50,085 nt of DNA from Vibrio ichthyoenteri ATCC 700023 (GCF_000222605.1 NZ_AFWF01000178.1:1-50085); one strand, 5' to 3'; counted from the stretch's first letter, positions 1-9,417 are shown. Notes: generated from the letters alone by a model not told the origin. Made by a program: numbers and translations.

Positions 1-230
1 AGATTAATAGCACGGTCGATACGATTAATGGCATGAATATTCAGATCGCAAGTGCGGCGAATGAGCAGGTGTCTGTCTCGGAAGAGATTAATCGTAATGT
101 GGTGAATATTAACAACGTGGTGATGACCACCGTTGATGCATGCAATCAAACCACTCAAGCGAGTGAGGAAGTGAAGCAGTTGGCGAAAGCGATATTGGAT
201 CAGATGAGTCAATTCAAAGTTAAATCATAG
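1..230 (+). CDS. Methyl-accepting chemotaxis protein, C-terminal fragment
   Basis: The window opens inside this gene, and the open frame continues from the left edge. About 75 residues are visible. They form the polar heptad-type helix typical of the distal half of the cytoplasmic signalling hairpin of a chemoreceptor, including ASAANEQVSVSEEINRNV, which matches the conserved methylation-helix region. The protein ends in FKVKS with no CheR-tethering pentapeptide. It would pass ligand signals to CheA/CheW at the cell pole. The N-terminal sensor lies outside the window, so the ligand is unknown. A strong hairpin terminator follows 20 bases after the stop. Confidence 0.9.
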   Translation, partial: INSTVDTINGMNIQIASAANEQVSVSEEINRNVVNINNVVMTTVDACNQTTQASEEVKQLAKAILDQMSQFKVKS

Positions 231-250
231 CCGCGTTAATGAGTAATTAA

Positions 251-284
251 CCCCAGTTGTTTGAGCAAGCAACTGGGGTTTTTT
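251..284 (+). terminator. Rho-independent terminator of the chemoreceptor gene
   Basis: A nine-base-pair stem, CCCCAGTTG (251-259) with CAACTGGGG (270-278), is followed by a run of T. It sits between the chemoreceptor stop and the stop of the convergent transporter gene, so it may serve both strands. The T run is much better on the plus strand. Confidence 0.85.
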
Positions 285-285
285 A

Positions 286-1491
286 TTACATCTCAAACAG
301 AAAATAGAAACCATAGCCGACGATTAAGGCGGGAATTGCTGAGTAAAACGTGGCAACTAGAGCCGCTTTGGGCGCCAGTGCAATGGCAGGGAAGAGCGCA
401 TCGCCATCATTGGATATTGAATTAGCCAATTGCGCCGAGAGAGGGGCTGCACCGGAGATATATAAACTGGTGACCAAAATCTGCGGTCCGCAACCGGGCA
501 GCAAGCCAACAGCTAATCCGATTAACGGCATATAAGGCCCCCAACCCGAAAAAACCGTGGGTAAATCAATATGGCCAAAGAAAGTAATCAATTCAAATGC
601 CATAAAAGCGACGATCACCCAAGCAGTCACAAAGTTGGTGTCTTGTGCCGCTTTTTGCAAAGGATGCGAAGAGACGCATTTTGTATCTTCAGACACGGTT
701 GACTCGTAATCTTTAATCTCTTTGGTCATCGCCCACAGCAACATACTCACAGTGATAAGCACAGTTCCCATCCACTCGATACTCATTTCAGGCAAATGGA
801 ATAGCGCATTAATATCGACTTGAAATGAGCCTAAACCTGCAATGATTGTTGCCGGTAGCAACAACCATTTCCAAAATGTACCTTGGAGGTTGATCGCTTT
901 CTCTTCTAGTTGTGTTTGTTTGGCGTTGTTTTGACAACGGCCAGTTTGAAATGCTTCTTTTAGATCGGGTCTCAAAAAGTCATCTTTATGAATCGCATTG
1001 ACCGCCCAGCCTGATAAGCAGCCAACAACAACACCTAGAGCAACGACCGCAAGACCAACATCGGGTTTACTGGCAAGTAACAGAAAAGCCGCATCACCCA
1101 TGGTCGCCGTAAGCACCGCTACCACAGCGCCAAAACCGACGCGACCACTGACAAATTGTGTGGTGACAATGATCGCGCCGCCACATCCCGGCAGAGCGCC
1201 TAATATTGCAGCGAACGCGACTTGATGATTGCGAGAGCGGTTATACAGCGAGACCAGCTTACTCTCTTTATTCATAAATAATGACGCGTAATGATAAATT
1301 GCCAAGGTAAACGCGACATAGCTAGATACCGCCCAAAACGCATCAGAAAGGGTATTAACCGCGACTTCACGGGTTAGATCGGTGGTAACCAGTGCGATTA
1401 GAACAACTGGCAATAGTAGACGTTTGTATGCCAGTTTAAATTGGCCAAGTGATAACCACTGAGGCAGATGCGAAATAGAAGAAGGATTCAT
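286..1491 (-). CDS. Putative 10-TM heavy-metal (manganese-type) exporter
   Basis: This 401-residue polytopic inner-membrane protein has about ten hydrophobic segments. It has an internal two-fold repeat: each half carries an LPGCG motif (LPGCGGAIIVTTQFVSG near residue 99 and LPGCGPQILVTSLYISG near residue 333), each followed by a glycine/aspartate-containing helix (TMGDAAF and NDGDALF). This architecture fits the family annotated as putative 10TM heavy-metal exporter or putative manganese transporter (ArsP_2-like). The paired Cys and Asp residues are candidate metal-handling sites. Two Fur-like boxes lie directly upstream, so iron probably controls transcription. The neighbouring gene encodes a manganese-dependent pyrophosphatase. 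The exported ion is inferred and not visible in the sequence. Confidence 0.72.
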   Translation of the reverse strand: MNPSSISHLPQWLSLGQFKLAYKRLLLPVVLIALVTTDLTREVAVNTLSDAFWAVSSYVAFTLAIYHYASLFMNKESKLVSLYNRSRNHQVAFAAILGALPGCGGAIIVTTQFVSGRVGFGAVVAVLTATMGDAAFLLLASKPDVGLAVVALGVVVGCLSGWAVNAIHKDDFLRPDLKEAFQTGRCQNNAKQTQLEEKAINLQGTFWKWLLLPATIIAGLGSFQVDINALFHLPEMSIEWMGTVLITVSMLLWAMTKEIKDYESTVSEDTKCVSSHPLQKAAQDTNFVTAWVIVAFMAFELITFFGHIDLPTVFSGWGPYMPLIGLAVGLLPGCGPQILVTSLYISGAAPLSAQLANSISNDGDALFPAIALAPKAALVATFYSAIPALIVGYGFYFLFEM

Positions 1492-1506
1492 ACAATAGGC
1501 TCAATA

Positions 1507-1525
1507 AAAATGATTCTCATTCTAA
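1507..1525 (-). promoter_or_regulatory. Fur-like box 1 (proximal)
   Basis: The sequence around AATGATTCTCATT at 1509-1521 is close to the classic Fur consensus GATAATGATAATCATTATC. It lies about 20-30 bases upstream of the exporter start codon (1491, minus strand). Assignment is by motif reading only. Confidence 0.6.
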
Positions 1526-1532
1526 ATATATG

Positions 1533-1551
1533 CAAATGAGAATTATTTGCA
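1533..1551 (-). promoter_or_regulatory. Fur-like box 2 (distal)
   Basis: AAATGAGAATTATTT at about 1534-1548 is nearly the reverse complement of the first box and again matches Fur half-sites. The two boxes are centred about 26 bases apart, a layout that suits two Fur dimers covering the exporter promoter. Confidence 0.6.
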
Positions 1552-1725
1552 ACAAGTAATTGCATTGAAGCCTCTTTTTGATCACCTCTTGCTGAAACCG
1601 ATGACAAATTGCAAAAATCAGGTAAAGTATCGACTTTCGTAAGTAAAGTGCCTAAATCACACTAAAAGCGTGAAAACCACGATGTAAAACGTGGAGGTAC
1701 GAAATAAGACTTAATAGGAAGAGCA

Positions 1726-2631
1726 ATGATTTTAGTTGTAGGTCACAAGAACCCTGATAGTGATAGTATCTGTAGTGCAATCGTAGCAACTGAGCTACTA
1801 ACAGCACGTGGCGTTGAAGCGATGCCAATTCGCCAAGGCGAAATCAACCGCGAAACTCAACACATTTTAGATGTGGCGGGTGCCGTTTCTCCACAACTAC
1901 GTACAAGCGTAGCGGGCGAACAAATTTGGCTAGTAGATTACTCAGATCTTGCACAAGCACCAGATGACGTGGCTGACGCTGAAATTCTTGGTATTGTTGA
2001 CCACCACCGTCTAGGTGATGTGATGACAGTAAATCCAATGGAAGCTTGGATCTGGCCTGTAGGCTGTACTAACACAGTACTGTTCAACATGTTTAAGATT
2101 GAAGGCCATGAAATCAAGCCTCAAATCGCTAAACTAATGATGTCAGCTATCCTATCTGACACCGTAGGTTTCGCATCACCAACTTGTACGCAAAAAGATA
2201 AAGATGCAGTTGCAGAACTTGCTCAAATCGCTGACGTGCAAGATGTTGACGCGTTTATCAAAGATCTACTGATCGCTAAAACGAACATCGAAGGTCTATC
2301 AGCTGCTGAACTCGTAGAGAAAGATCTGAAAGGTTACCCTTTCAACGGCCGTGATGTGGTTGTTGGTCAGGTTGAACTTGCAACTCTTGAGCAAGTTGAT
2401 GGCATGATTGAAGCACTAGAAGCTGATCTTGAGCGTCGTTGTAACGAAGAGTCTCTAGCATTTGCAGCGGTAATGCTAACAGACATCACTACAGCGCAAA
2501 CTCGTCTACTGTACAAAGGTGAGTGGGCTGAGAAACTTGTGAAGCACGAAGTTGATGGCATGCTAATGATGGAAAATACACTAAGCCGTAAGAAACAAGG
2601 CTGGCCTTGGCTACAAGCTGAGTTGGTTTAA
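1726..2631 (+). CDS. ppaC: Manganese-dependent inorganic pyrophosphatase (family II)
   Basis: The protein hydrolyses pyrophosphate to two phosphates in the cytosol, which pulls biosynthetic reactions forward. At 301 residues it has family II length. Family hallmarks are visible: the N-terminal metal-binding GHKNPDSDS (6-14), the DHH motif at residues 92-94 within GIVDHHRLGD, and the C-terminal substrate-binding SRKKQ at 287-291. The start is supported by AGGAAG eight bases upstream of ATG 1726. It is monocistronic and ends in a clean terminator. Codon choice is strongly biased (many CTA, GGT and GTA codons), which suggests high expression. The divergent neighbour is a putative Mn/heavy-metal exporter, which fits the enzyme's Mn need. 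Confidence 0.95.
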   Translation: MILVVGHKNPDSDSICSAIVATELLTARGVEAMPIRQGEINRETQHILDVAGAVSPQLRTSVAGEQIWLVDYSDLAQAPDDVADAEILGIVDHHRLGDVMTVNPMEAWIWPVGCTNTVLFNMFKIEGHEIKPQIAKLMMSAILSDTVGFASPTCTQKDKDAVAELAQIADVQDVDAFIKDLLIAKTNIEGLSAAELVEKDLKGYPFNGRDVVVGQVELATLEQVDGMIEALEADLERRCNEESLAFAAVMLTDITTAQTRLLYKGEWAEKLVKHEVDGMLMMENTLSRKKQGWPWLQAELV

Positions 2632-2670
2632 GCCATTAGCGAATACTCATCATGTGAGTGTCCAGATATG

Positions 2671-2700
2671 AAAAAACCATCCGCGAGGATGGTTTTTTTT
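2671..2700. terminator. Bidirectional terminator after ppaC
   Basis: The stem CCATCC/GGATGG with loop GCGA is flanked by six A on the left and eight T on the right. It can terminate ppaC and also the minus-strand sap operon, whose last gene ends at 2797. Confidence 0.88.
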
Positions 2701-2796
2701 CGTCAGTCATTTCTGCGATTTTTATTCACGTTAGCTTACTTACGCTGGCTGACGTTTCGCGGTATAAGTTTGCTTCAGATAATTACAATCCGCGTC

Positions 2797-3582
2797 TTAT
2801 TTGAAACACGGCGCTTTGTTGAAGTGACTTTCAATCAGCCGCTGCGTGATCGGATGCTCAGGACAACTTAGTATTTGCTGGGTATCGCCAGCTTCCACCA
2901 CATCGCCTTGATGCATCACCATCACTTTATCAGTTATGTGTTTCACAATCCCGATATGCTGAGACACATAGATAAACGATACGCCCATCTCTTCTTGCAG
3001 TTCAAGAAATAGGTTGATGATTTGCGAACGCATTGCCATATCCAAGCCGTTAAGTGCTTCATCAGCGACAATAATCGATGGCTGTAAGATGAGTGCACGA
3101 GCAAGACAGACACGCTGCTTTTGCCCCGTAGCCAGCATCTGTGGATAAAAATAGGCATGCTCAGGCAGTAAGCCGACTCTTAACAGAGTATCTTTCACTC
3201 GTTTGACACGCGCTTCTGGTGGCATGCTGGTGTTACGTTTTAGTGGCCCTTCAAGAATGCGCCCAATTTGAATGCGAGGATTCAAAGAGGTGTTAGGGTC
3301 TTGAAAGATCATACGGATAAGCTTACAGCGCGTTGAATAATCTTTATGTTCTAACAAATCACCATTGACGCGAATCTCACCAGCGGTTGGTTCAACCATG
3401 CCAGCGAGCATACGGGCAAGGGTCGATTTACCGGAACCATTTTGACCGATAAAGCCGATAGTTTGCCCTGCTTCTAAGGTGAAACTGACCGGTTTAACCG
3501 CGACTTGTTCTTTGCGGCTAAATAGACCTGAACGAGTTTTAAAGGTTTTCGACAAGCCTGTCACTTCTAACAGAGCACTCAT
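2797..3582 (-). CDS. sapF: Peptide ABC transporter ATP-binding protein SapF
   Basis: This is the second ATPase of the Sap peptide importer, 261 residues from the chosen start. It shows Walker [10 protein letters not shown], a Q-loop ([10 protein letters not shown]), a non-canonical signature MLATGQKQR in place of LSGGQ (a feature it shares with E. coli SapF), and Walker [10 protein letters not shown] longer frame begins at 3615. ATG 3582 is preferred because it has GGAGAAG upstream, aligns with E. coli SapF, and overlaps the sapD stop as ATGA, which implies coupled translation. It is the last gene of sapABCDF. In enteric bacteria the system affects antimicrobial-peptide resistance, and E. coli SapBCDF has been linked to putrescine export. 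Confidence 0.93.
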   Translation of the reverse strand: MSALLEVTGLSKTFKTRSGLFSRKEQVAVKPVSFTLEAGQTIGFIGQNGSGKSTLARMLAGMVEPTAGEIRVNGDLLEHKDYSTRCKLIRMIFQDPNTSLNPRIQIGRILEGPLKRNTSMPPEARVKRVKDTLLRVGLLPEHAYFYPQMLATGQKQRVCLARALILQPSIIVADEALNGLDMAMRSQIINLFLELQEEMGVSFIYVSQHIGIVKHITDKVMVMHQGDVVEAGDTQQILSCPEHPITQRLIESHFNKAPCFK

Positions 3583-4574
3583 GATTTCTTCTCCATATTG
3601 AGCGGGAAGTGACACGCGTATTTATGGTTTTTAACACGTTGAGCCATTGGGATCTCAACACATTGACGTTGTGCGTAAGGGCAGCGAGGACCCAAGCGAC
3701 AACCAATAGGCAGATGTTGTAGTGGGGGAATACTGCCTGGTAAAGATTGCAATTTTTCTTTATGTGGTATCCACTCCGAGAAATCGGGCATCGCTTTGAG
3801 CAGGGCCACAGTATATGGATGCTTTGGTTGGGCAAGAATCTTATCAGTATCGGCGGATTCAACCGATTGACCACAATACATCACAGTGATGCGGGTCGCC
3901 CATTGAGTGATGGTGGTCAAGTCGTGGCCAATCAGCATAATACTGGTGTTGTGTACCTGATTCATGCGACTGAGTAGACGCAAAATTTGCGACTGAGTAA
4001 TCGGGTCTAAATCGTTGGTTGGCTCATCGGCAATGAGCAATTTAGGTTTAGCTGCAATCGCCATCGCGATCATGACTTTTTGGCACTCACCATCGGTCAA
4101 TTCATAAGGGTAGCTGCTCATGATCTGTTTATGATCTTTGATACCGACTTTATGCAGCAGCGCTACCGCTTGTTTTTTACGCCAAGTCAGTCTTTGCCAC
4201 CACTTGCCGTCAAATGAACGGTGAGGGATAGACTCCAATAATTGTTTGCCCACTTCCTCTGAAGGGTCCAAACAGGTTGATGGCTCTTGGAAAATCATCG
4301 CAATATCGCGCGCGATCACCCGTCGTCTTTCGCGCGGTGTCAATTGTAATAGGTCAATATTACCCAGACGCATGCGGTCAGCGGTGACTATCCAGTTGTC
4401 CTTACAAACACCAACAATGGCCTTGGCGACCAAGCTCTTGCCTGAGCCTGATTCACCTACTAAACCACGAATTTCACCTTCGTTCATGGTTAAACTCATG
4501 CGATCAACAGCTTTCACCAATCCTTGTGGTGTTTCAATTTCGATCGTTAAGTGTCGAATATCTAATAACGGCAT
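3579..4574 (-). CDS. sapD: Peptide ABC transporter ATP-binding protein SapD
   Basis: This 331-residue ATPase of the oligopeptide/dipeptide (Opp/Dpp) class carries Walker A GESGSGKS at residues 40-47, Q-loop [10 protein letters not shown], a degenerate signature LTDGECQK and Walker [13 protein letters not shown]. The C-terminal oligopeptide-transporter extension has the expected cysteine cluster ([15 protein letters not shown]). Its start overlaps the sapC stop by one base (TAATG) and its stop overlaps sapF, so the genes are translationally coupled. It should power peptide uptake through SapB/SapC together with SapF. Confidence 0.94.
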   Translation of the reverse strand: MPLLDIRHLTIEIETPQGLVKAVDRMSLTMNEGEIRGLVGESGSGKSLVAKAIVGVCKDNWIVTADRMRLGNIDLLQLTPRERRRVIARDIAMIFQEPSTCLDPSEEVGKQLLESIPHRSFDGKWWQRLTWRKKQAVALLHKVGIKDHKQIMSSYPYELTDGECQKVMIAMAIAAKPKLLIADEPTNDLDPITQSQILRLLSRMNQVHNTSIMLIGHDLTTITQWATRITVMYCGQSVESADTDKILAQPKHPYTVALLKAMPDFSEWIPHKEKLQSLPGSIPPLQHLPIGCRLGPRCPYAQRQCVEIPMAQRVKNHKYACHFPLNMEKKS

Positions 4575-5461
4575 TATTCGATTCCCGCATTCAGAGCTTG
4601 GCGTACACCTTCACCCACTAAGTTGACCATCACCACTGTAAACATGATGGCTAATCCGGGTAGGGTCACGGTCCAAGGAGCTAGATAGATAAGCTCAACA
4701 GAATCACCGAGCATTGCGCCCCACTCAACGCTCGGAGCTTGTGCACCGAGTCCGAGGAAGCCAAGTGCTGTGATATCCAAAATGGCAATCGATAACGCAA
4801 GCGTTGCTTCACTGGCAATTACAACCAGCACGTTTGGCAAAATGGAGTTCCACAATAAATAGAAGTCATTGGCACCATCAAGACGAGCGGCCATCACGTA
4901 GTCTTTTTCCACTTCATTGTGTACCGCAATATAAACGGAACGAATGAAACGGGGGATCAAAGCTAGGCAGATCGCTAACAAGATGTTGAATTCGCCAAAG
5001 CCTAAGAAGGCAACAAAAATAATCGCTAGCAACAGTGAAGGAATAGACATCACGGTATCAAGCAAGTGGTTTAAGGTACTGGAAAGTAATCCTTTGGTCA
5101 TACCGGCTAAAATTCCAATAGAACAGCCTAGCGCCGCTGCGATAGCGGTAATCAGCACTGCCGCGCCAAAGGTTAATTGTGTCCCCGCGATTAAGCGCGA
5201 AAGAATATCCCGGCCTAAATCATCCGTGCCGAGGAAGTATTCTACCGTACCTGCAGGGCTCCAAGATGGTGGCAGCAGTAATTCACTGGTTTGCGCTTGT
5301 GGATCATGCGGAGGCAGCCACGGTGAAACCAGTGTGATTAAAATGATCAGAGCTAAACACCATAAACCGAACATCGCTAGACTGTTGGCTTTATAGCTGC
5401 GCCAAAAACGCTCAAATTGAGTCGGAATGCGCTCTTCTTGGTAGATATTATCGGTTAGCAT
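4574..5461 (-). CDS. sapC: Peptide ABC transporter permease SapC
   Basis: This 295-residue inner-membrane permease has one N-terminal transmembrane segment (about residues 30-50), the [14 protein letters not shown] motif typical of DppC/OppC-type permeases, and the EAA cytoplasmic loop ([20 protein letters not shown]). It aligns well with E. coli SapC throughout. Its start lies inside sapB (14-base overlap). It forms the channel with SapB for periplasmic peptides delivered by SapA. Confidence 0.93.
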   Translation of the reverse strand: MLTDNIYQEERIPTQFERFWRSYKANSLAMFGLWCLALIILITLVSPWLPPHDPQAQTSELLLPPSWSPAGTVEYFLGTDDLGRDILSRLIAGTQLTFGAAVLITAIAAALGCSIGILAGMTKGLLSSTLNHLLDTVMSIPSLLLAIIFVAFLGFGEFNILLAICLALIPRFIRSVYIAVHNEVEKDYVMAARLDGANDFYLLWNSILPNVLVVIASEATLALSIAILDITALGFLGLGAQAPSVEWGAMLGDSVELIYLAPWTVTLPGLAIMFTVVMVNLVGEGVRQALNAGIE

Positions 5462-6410
5462 ACCATTCCTTCCTAATCAGCGGATTGATCATTGCGCCGA
5501 TCAAATCAGACAAAATGTTTGCCGTTAACACTAAGGTCGCCACAACAATTACCCCAGCTTGAATCGCCACATAATCTTGGTTTGATAGGGCATCAAGTAA
5601 CCAACGCCCAATGCCAGGCCAGTTAAATATTGACTCAGTCACAATCGTTAGCGTTAGCATGCTGGCCAATTGCACGCCGATTTTAGGAATAATAGGCGGA
5701 ATTGCATTGCGCAGCACATGCTGGGTAACAATTTCATGGTTGGCTAAACCTTTGATTCTGGCCACACGAATGTAGTTCTTACTCATTACCTCCGCAACGG
5801 ACGTGCGCATTAAACCAATAACTTGTGTTGTTGGAGCGAGCGCCAAGACCAAGCAAGGTAAGATAAGATGGTCAATCACACTTTGTAGTGCATGAGCACG
5901 GTAAGGTCCTTCCGTTAGGAAAGCATCAATTAACGCAAAGCCAGTCACGTGATCAATTTGATAGAGCAGATCATAACGCCCTGCGACAGGGAAGATCTGA
6001 TAGTGCAGTGAGAACACCATGATCATCATTAGCGCGACCCAAAAAAGAGGCGCAGAGTAACCAGACATTGAGGTAAACGAAATAAAAGTGTCAATCCATT
6101 TTCCTTGCTTCATACCTGCGATGGTGCCAATTGGAATCCCAACTAATAGTGAGATAACAAAGGCAATCAGACAGAGTTCTAGTGTCGCGGGGAAAACCGT
6201 GCGGAGCTCATCGATGATAGGTACGCCAGCTTTATTGACGCCAAAGTTTAAATGAGACAGCTCTCCAAGGTAGGTTGTCCAGCCACTCCAGTACTCTTGC
6301 AGCGCCCAAGGTGAACTTGGGTCAAGGCGCAGCAAGCTATAACCAATAATGGTTAAGATCAGTAAGGTAATGAAAAACAGATTTAGTCGTCGGATGGTAT
6401 AGATCAGCAT
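5448..6410 (-). CDS. sapB: Peptide ABC transporter permease SapB
   Basis: This 320-residue permease of the DppB/OppB class has an N-terminal membrane anchor, a periplasmic stretch, and then a bundle of transmembrane helices with the EAA-type loop ARIKGLANHEIVTQHVLRNA. The start codon immediately follows the sapA stop (TAG then ATG). It partners with SapC in the membrane channel. Expression should depend on the sapA promoter because there is no gap for its own. Confidence 0.93.
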   Translation of the reverse strand: MLIYTIRRLNLFFITLLILTIIGYSLLRLDPSSPWALQEYWSGWTTYLGELSHLNFGVNKAGVPIIDELRTVFPATLELCLIAFVISLLVGIPIGTIAGMKQGKWIDTFISFTSMSGYSAPLFWVALMMIMVFSLHYQIFPVAGRYDLLYQIDHVTGFALIDAFLTEGPYRAHALQSVIDHLILPCLVLALAPTTQVIGLMRTSVAEVMSKNYIRVARIKGLANHEIVTQHVLRNAIPPIIPKIGVQLASMLTLTIVTESIFNWPGIGRWLLDALSNQDYVAIQAGVIVVATLVLTANILSDLIGAMINPLIRKEWYANR

Positions 6411-8030
6411 CTATTTTATCCTCTCAATACTGTCAAACGGTTGAGCGTGGAATGGGCTCACCTTAAATCCTGTCAACGAGTTGTCATGCGCTTGGAATTG
6501 CATGCCATGGTTTAATGGAATCACTGGAAACTCTTCATTCAAAATGTTTTGCGCTTGCTTGTATAAATTGAGGCGATAGCGCGGTTTATCGACTTCGAGC
6601 GCCAAATCAAGCAGGAAGTCAAAATCTGGGTTACACCACCTGGCGACATTGAGTCCCGCTCGCTTTGAATCACATGAAAGCAAAGGACGAAGGAAGTTAT
6701 CAGGATCGCCGGTATTGGCTATCCAACCGGTTAGATGCAAATCCATGTCATTGATATTTTTTATTTCAGAACGATCAAGGCGATCATCCATGAATAGATT
6801 TAGGGTGATACCAATTTCGGCGAAATTTGCCTGGATCAATTCTGCCGTTTTACGTGGGCTTGGGTTGTATGAACGAGGTTCCAGTGGCACTGACATATTT
6901 AAAGTCAGTCCTTTGGCATAACCTGCGTCATGCAATAAGGCGATGGCATAATTACGATCGTAACGGACTTGGATGCTGTCACCATTGTAGGCCCAAGACG
7001 TCGGTGGAAGTACGGAATAGGCTTGACTGCCCGTCCCATAATAGACCGAATCTAGGATGTTTTGACGATTGATCGCATAGTTGAGCGCTTTACGCACTCG
7101 CGCATCACTGAGTGCTTCATGGGCCGTATTGACTGCCACAAACGAGATGTTCATTGCTGGCTCAGCCGTGAGCGTGATGGCATCGTGATTTTCTATGGTC
7201 GGAATTTGGCTTGAACGAGGCGCGGTGAGTATATCACATTCGTTGCGCAGCAATTTCGCCAGAGTACCGGTGCCTCGATGTGAAATGTCAAACACGACTT
7301 GCTTCATTTTAGGCTTTCCAGCCCAATATTGAGGATGACGTTTTAAACGCACTAAATCATTGATTTGATGGTCATCCAAGTAAAATGGGCCGGTGCCGAC
7401 AGGATGGCTATCAATCAGTGAGAGTTCATCGCTCAATTGTAATTGGGTTGCGTACTCTTGTGAGTGAATCACCGCATGGCTGGTGGCAATGTTGGATAGA
7501 AAGGTGTTGTTAGGGCGAGCGAGGGTAAACTTAACGGTCTGCTCATCTAGCGCTTCAACATCGACCAGCAAATTTTGGAAATCAATGCCAGTGAACCACG
7601 GATAAAGCCCACCACCAACATAATGGAAAGGGTGGTTAGTATCGATAATACGCTCAAAGCTAAATACGACGTCATCAGCCGTTAAGGTACGTGATGGCGT
7701 GAACCAAGCGGTAGTTTGGAACGACACATTAGGTTTAAGAGTAAAAATGTACTCGGTACCGTCGTCGTTGACTTGCCAACTTTCAGCCAAACTTGGTATA
7801 GGTTGATAAGTTTTTGCATCAAGTGTCAGTAGGGTATCGAAAAGCTGAGAGCTTAATGTTTCTGACGTAATGCCACTATCCACCAGTTGGGGGTTGAATG
7901 TTGAAGGGCCAGCTTGCCCACAAAAAACAAAACCGTTTTGGCGAATTTTTTCGTGACTGATTTCTTCCCCACATCCAGCTAGAAGGCCAGCGGCGACAAA
8001 GCTCAGGGTCAGTTGTATGAATGCTTTCAT
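6411..8030 (-). CDS. sapA: Periplasmic peptide-binding lipoprotein SapA
   Basis: This 539-residue extracytoplasmic solute-binding protein of family 5 (DppA/OppA type) starts with a lipoprotein signal ending in LLAGC, which predicts lipidation at Cys20. Family features include LVDSGITSETLSSQLFDTLL near the mature N-terminus and NYAINRQNILD in the second lobe. It would capture peptides, including host antimicrobial peptides in pathogens, for SapBCDF. It heads the sapABCDF operon. The 177-base gap to pspF on the same strand should hold its promoter, but no convincing consensus was picked out. Confidence 0.92.
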   Translation of the reverse strand: MKAFIQLTLSFVAAGLLAGCGEEISHEKIRQNGFVFCGQAGPSTFNPQLVDSGITSETLSSQLFDTLLTLDAKTYQPIPSLAESWQVNDDGTEYIFTLKPNVSFQTTAWFTPSRTLTADDVVFSFERIIDTNHPFHYVGGGLYPWFTGIDFQNLLVDVEALDEQTVKFTLARPNNTFLSNIATSHAVIHSQEYATQLQLSDELSLIDSHPVGTGPFYLDDHQINDLVRLKRHPQYWAGKPKMKQVVFDISHRGTGTLAKLLRNECDILTAPRSSQIPTIENHDAITLTAEPAMNISFVAVNTAHEALSDARVRKALNYAINRQNILDSVYYGTGSQAYSVLPPTSWAYNGDSIQVRYDRNYAIALLHDAGYAKGLTLNMSVPLEPRSYNPSPRKTAELIQANFAEIGITLNLFMDDRLDRSEIKNINDMDLHLTGWIANTGDPDNFLRPLLSCDSKRAGLNVARWCNPDFDFLLDLALEVDKPRYRLNLYKQAQNILNEEFPVIPLNHGMQFQAHDNSLTGFKVSPFHAQPFDSIERIK

Positions 8031-8207
8031 ATTATTTGGCTTTTAAAGCACAACGGAACTCCCCATTATGCCCGATTCAAGACTCCATTGACTACTAATT
8101 GTTTTCTAAGGCGATTTTATAAGCGGTAAAGGTGTGATTATTTTATACCGATATAATCAATATAGAAGCCCCGTAGCCTGAACACCTGTGTAATCTTTGA
8201 TTGGACG

Positions 8208-9197
8208 CTAATCTTCGCGTGTTAGGTCGTATTTTCTTACCATGCCCCGTAATTGGTGGTAGCTCAAGCCCAATAAATCAGCTGCTTTACGCTGGTTAAA
8301 TTTACTTTGTTCCAGTGCCGCAGTCAGTAGCTGCTGATCTTGTTGTTCTTGCCACGCTTTATAATCGAGTGGAAATTCAAACTGTGCAGCACTAGGCTCA
8401 GCTGTGCTGTCTGCTTCTGGCAAGATTTTACTTGGACGATGGAACGGGTCAAAGACTAATTCCTCAATCATAAATTCAGCTTGTCCGTGTTGATAAATGG
8501 CACGCTCAACCACATTTTTTAGTTCGCGCACATTACCGGGCCAAGGGTAATTCAATAAGCTCTGTTGGGCGATTTCACTGAAACCGACGAAATATTCAAA
8601 CCCTAATTCACGGCACATTTTTATGGCGTAGTACTGCGCGAGTAACAAAATGTCTTCTTGACGTTCACGTAAAGGCGGCAGGTGGATGACATCAAAGGCA
8701 AGGCGATCAAGCAGATCGGGACGAAACGTACCGATATCAGCCATCGCTGGCAAATCGGCGTTGGTCGCGCACACCAGGCGAACATTCGCATTGAGTAATT
8801 CATGCCCCCCGACACGCTCATATTGGCCATATTCAATTACCCGTAACAGCTTTTCTTGCACCAGCAGTGGCGCGGTCGCTAATTCATCCAAAAATAGCGT
8901 GCCATTCTCTGCACGTTCAAAACGTCCTTTATGACGCCCTTTAGAGCCGGTAAATGATCCTGATTCGTGACCAAAGAGCTCTGAATCAATCAAGCCTTCA
9001 CTTAAGGTCGAGCAGTTTAATGAGATCAAGGGTTGATCCCAACGCTTCGAAAGATAATGTAGGCGCTGTGCGATCAATTCCTTACCGGTTCCTCGTTCGC
9101 CAATAATAAGGATCGGGCGCTCAATCGCGGCCAGCTTAGAGACTTTGTCGAGCACCGCCAGAAAAGCCGGGGATTCACCGATAAGATTCTGATTCAT
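8208..9197 (-). CDS. pspF: Psp operon transcriptional activator PspF
   Basis: This 329-residue sigma-54 enhancer-binding protein has no N-terminal receiver or sensor domain, as expected for PspF. The AAA+ domain shows Walker A GERGTGKE at 33-40, Walker B LFLDEL with D104-E105, and DLLDRLAFD around the arginine-finger region. The sigma-54 contact loop reads GSFTGS (80-85) instead of the usual GAFTGA, which is a notable change. The C-terminal Fis-type helix-turn-helix (KFNQRKAADLLGLSYHQLRG) binds the upstream sites. It is divergent from pspABC, and its activity should be restrained by PspA. The start has AGGTGA seven bases upstream. Confidence 0.95.
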   Translation of the reverse strand: MNQNLIGESPAFLAVLDKVSKLAAIERPILIIGERGTGKELIAQRLHYLSKRWDQPLISLNCSTLSEGLIDSELFGHESGSFTGSKGRHKGRFERAENGTLFLDELATAPLLVQEKLLRVIEYGQYERVGGHELLNANVRLVCATNADLPAMADIGTFRPDLLDRLAFDVIHLPPLRERQEDILLLAQYYAIKMCRELGFEYFVGFSEIAQQSLLNYPWPGNVRELKNVVERAIYQHGQAEFMIEELVFDPFHRPSKILPEADSTAEPSAAQFEFPLDYKAWQEQQDQQLLTAALEQSKFNQRKAADLLGLSYHQLRGMVRKYDLTRED

Positions 9198-9250
9198 CGT
9201 TCACCTAGATTTAAGTGGCTTGCTGATAAAAAGGTGAGCAAGCCATGATT

Positions 9251-9282
9251 GGTAAATTTAACTATAGTTGGTTAAATTTATC
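9251..9282. promoter_or_regulatory. Palindromic upstream activating site, likely PspF-binding
   Basis: GGTAAATTTAAC (9251-9262) and GTTAAATTTATC (9271-9282) form an inverted repeat with 11 of 12 positions matching and an eight-base spacer. The site lies between the divergent pspF and pspA genes, about 90-120 bases upstream of the predicted pspA start point. E. coli PspF sites occupy a comparable distance. Confidence 0.6.
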
Positions 9283-9344
9283 ATTCATACAAGAGTGTAT
9301 TTATCGTTTTTTATTAAGTAATTGTTTTTATTCAAATTTAAAAG

Positions 9345-9361
9345 TTGGCATGCGATTTGAT
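9345..9361 (+). promoter_or_regulatory. Sigma-54 promoter of pspABC
   Basis: TTGGCATGCGATTTGAT matches the -24/-12 consensus TTGGCACGNNNNTTGCW at most positions with correct spacing. The predicted start point is near 9372, about 45 bases before the pspA start codon. Confidence 0.8.
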
Positions 9362-9417
9362 AGTAACCAATAACAATGTGTTTAAATGCAGATATGAAAA
9401 TTGATAAGGAGTCATTC

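Noticed and set aside
1641-1665. Possible CRP site (AGTGC...TCACA) before ppaC
   Set aside because: Only one half-site fits well. Too weak to call.
1677-1694. CCACG/CGTGG small inverted repeat in the ppaC leader
   Set aside because: A five-base-pair stem is too short to support a riboswitch or operator call.
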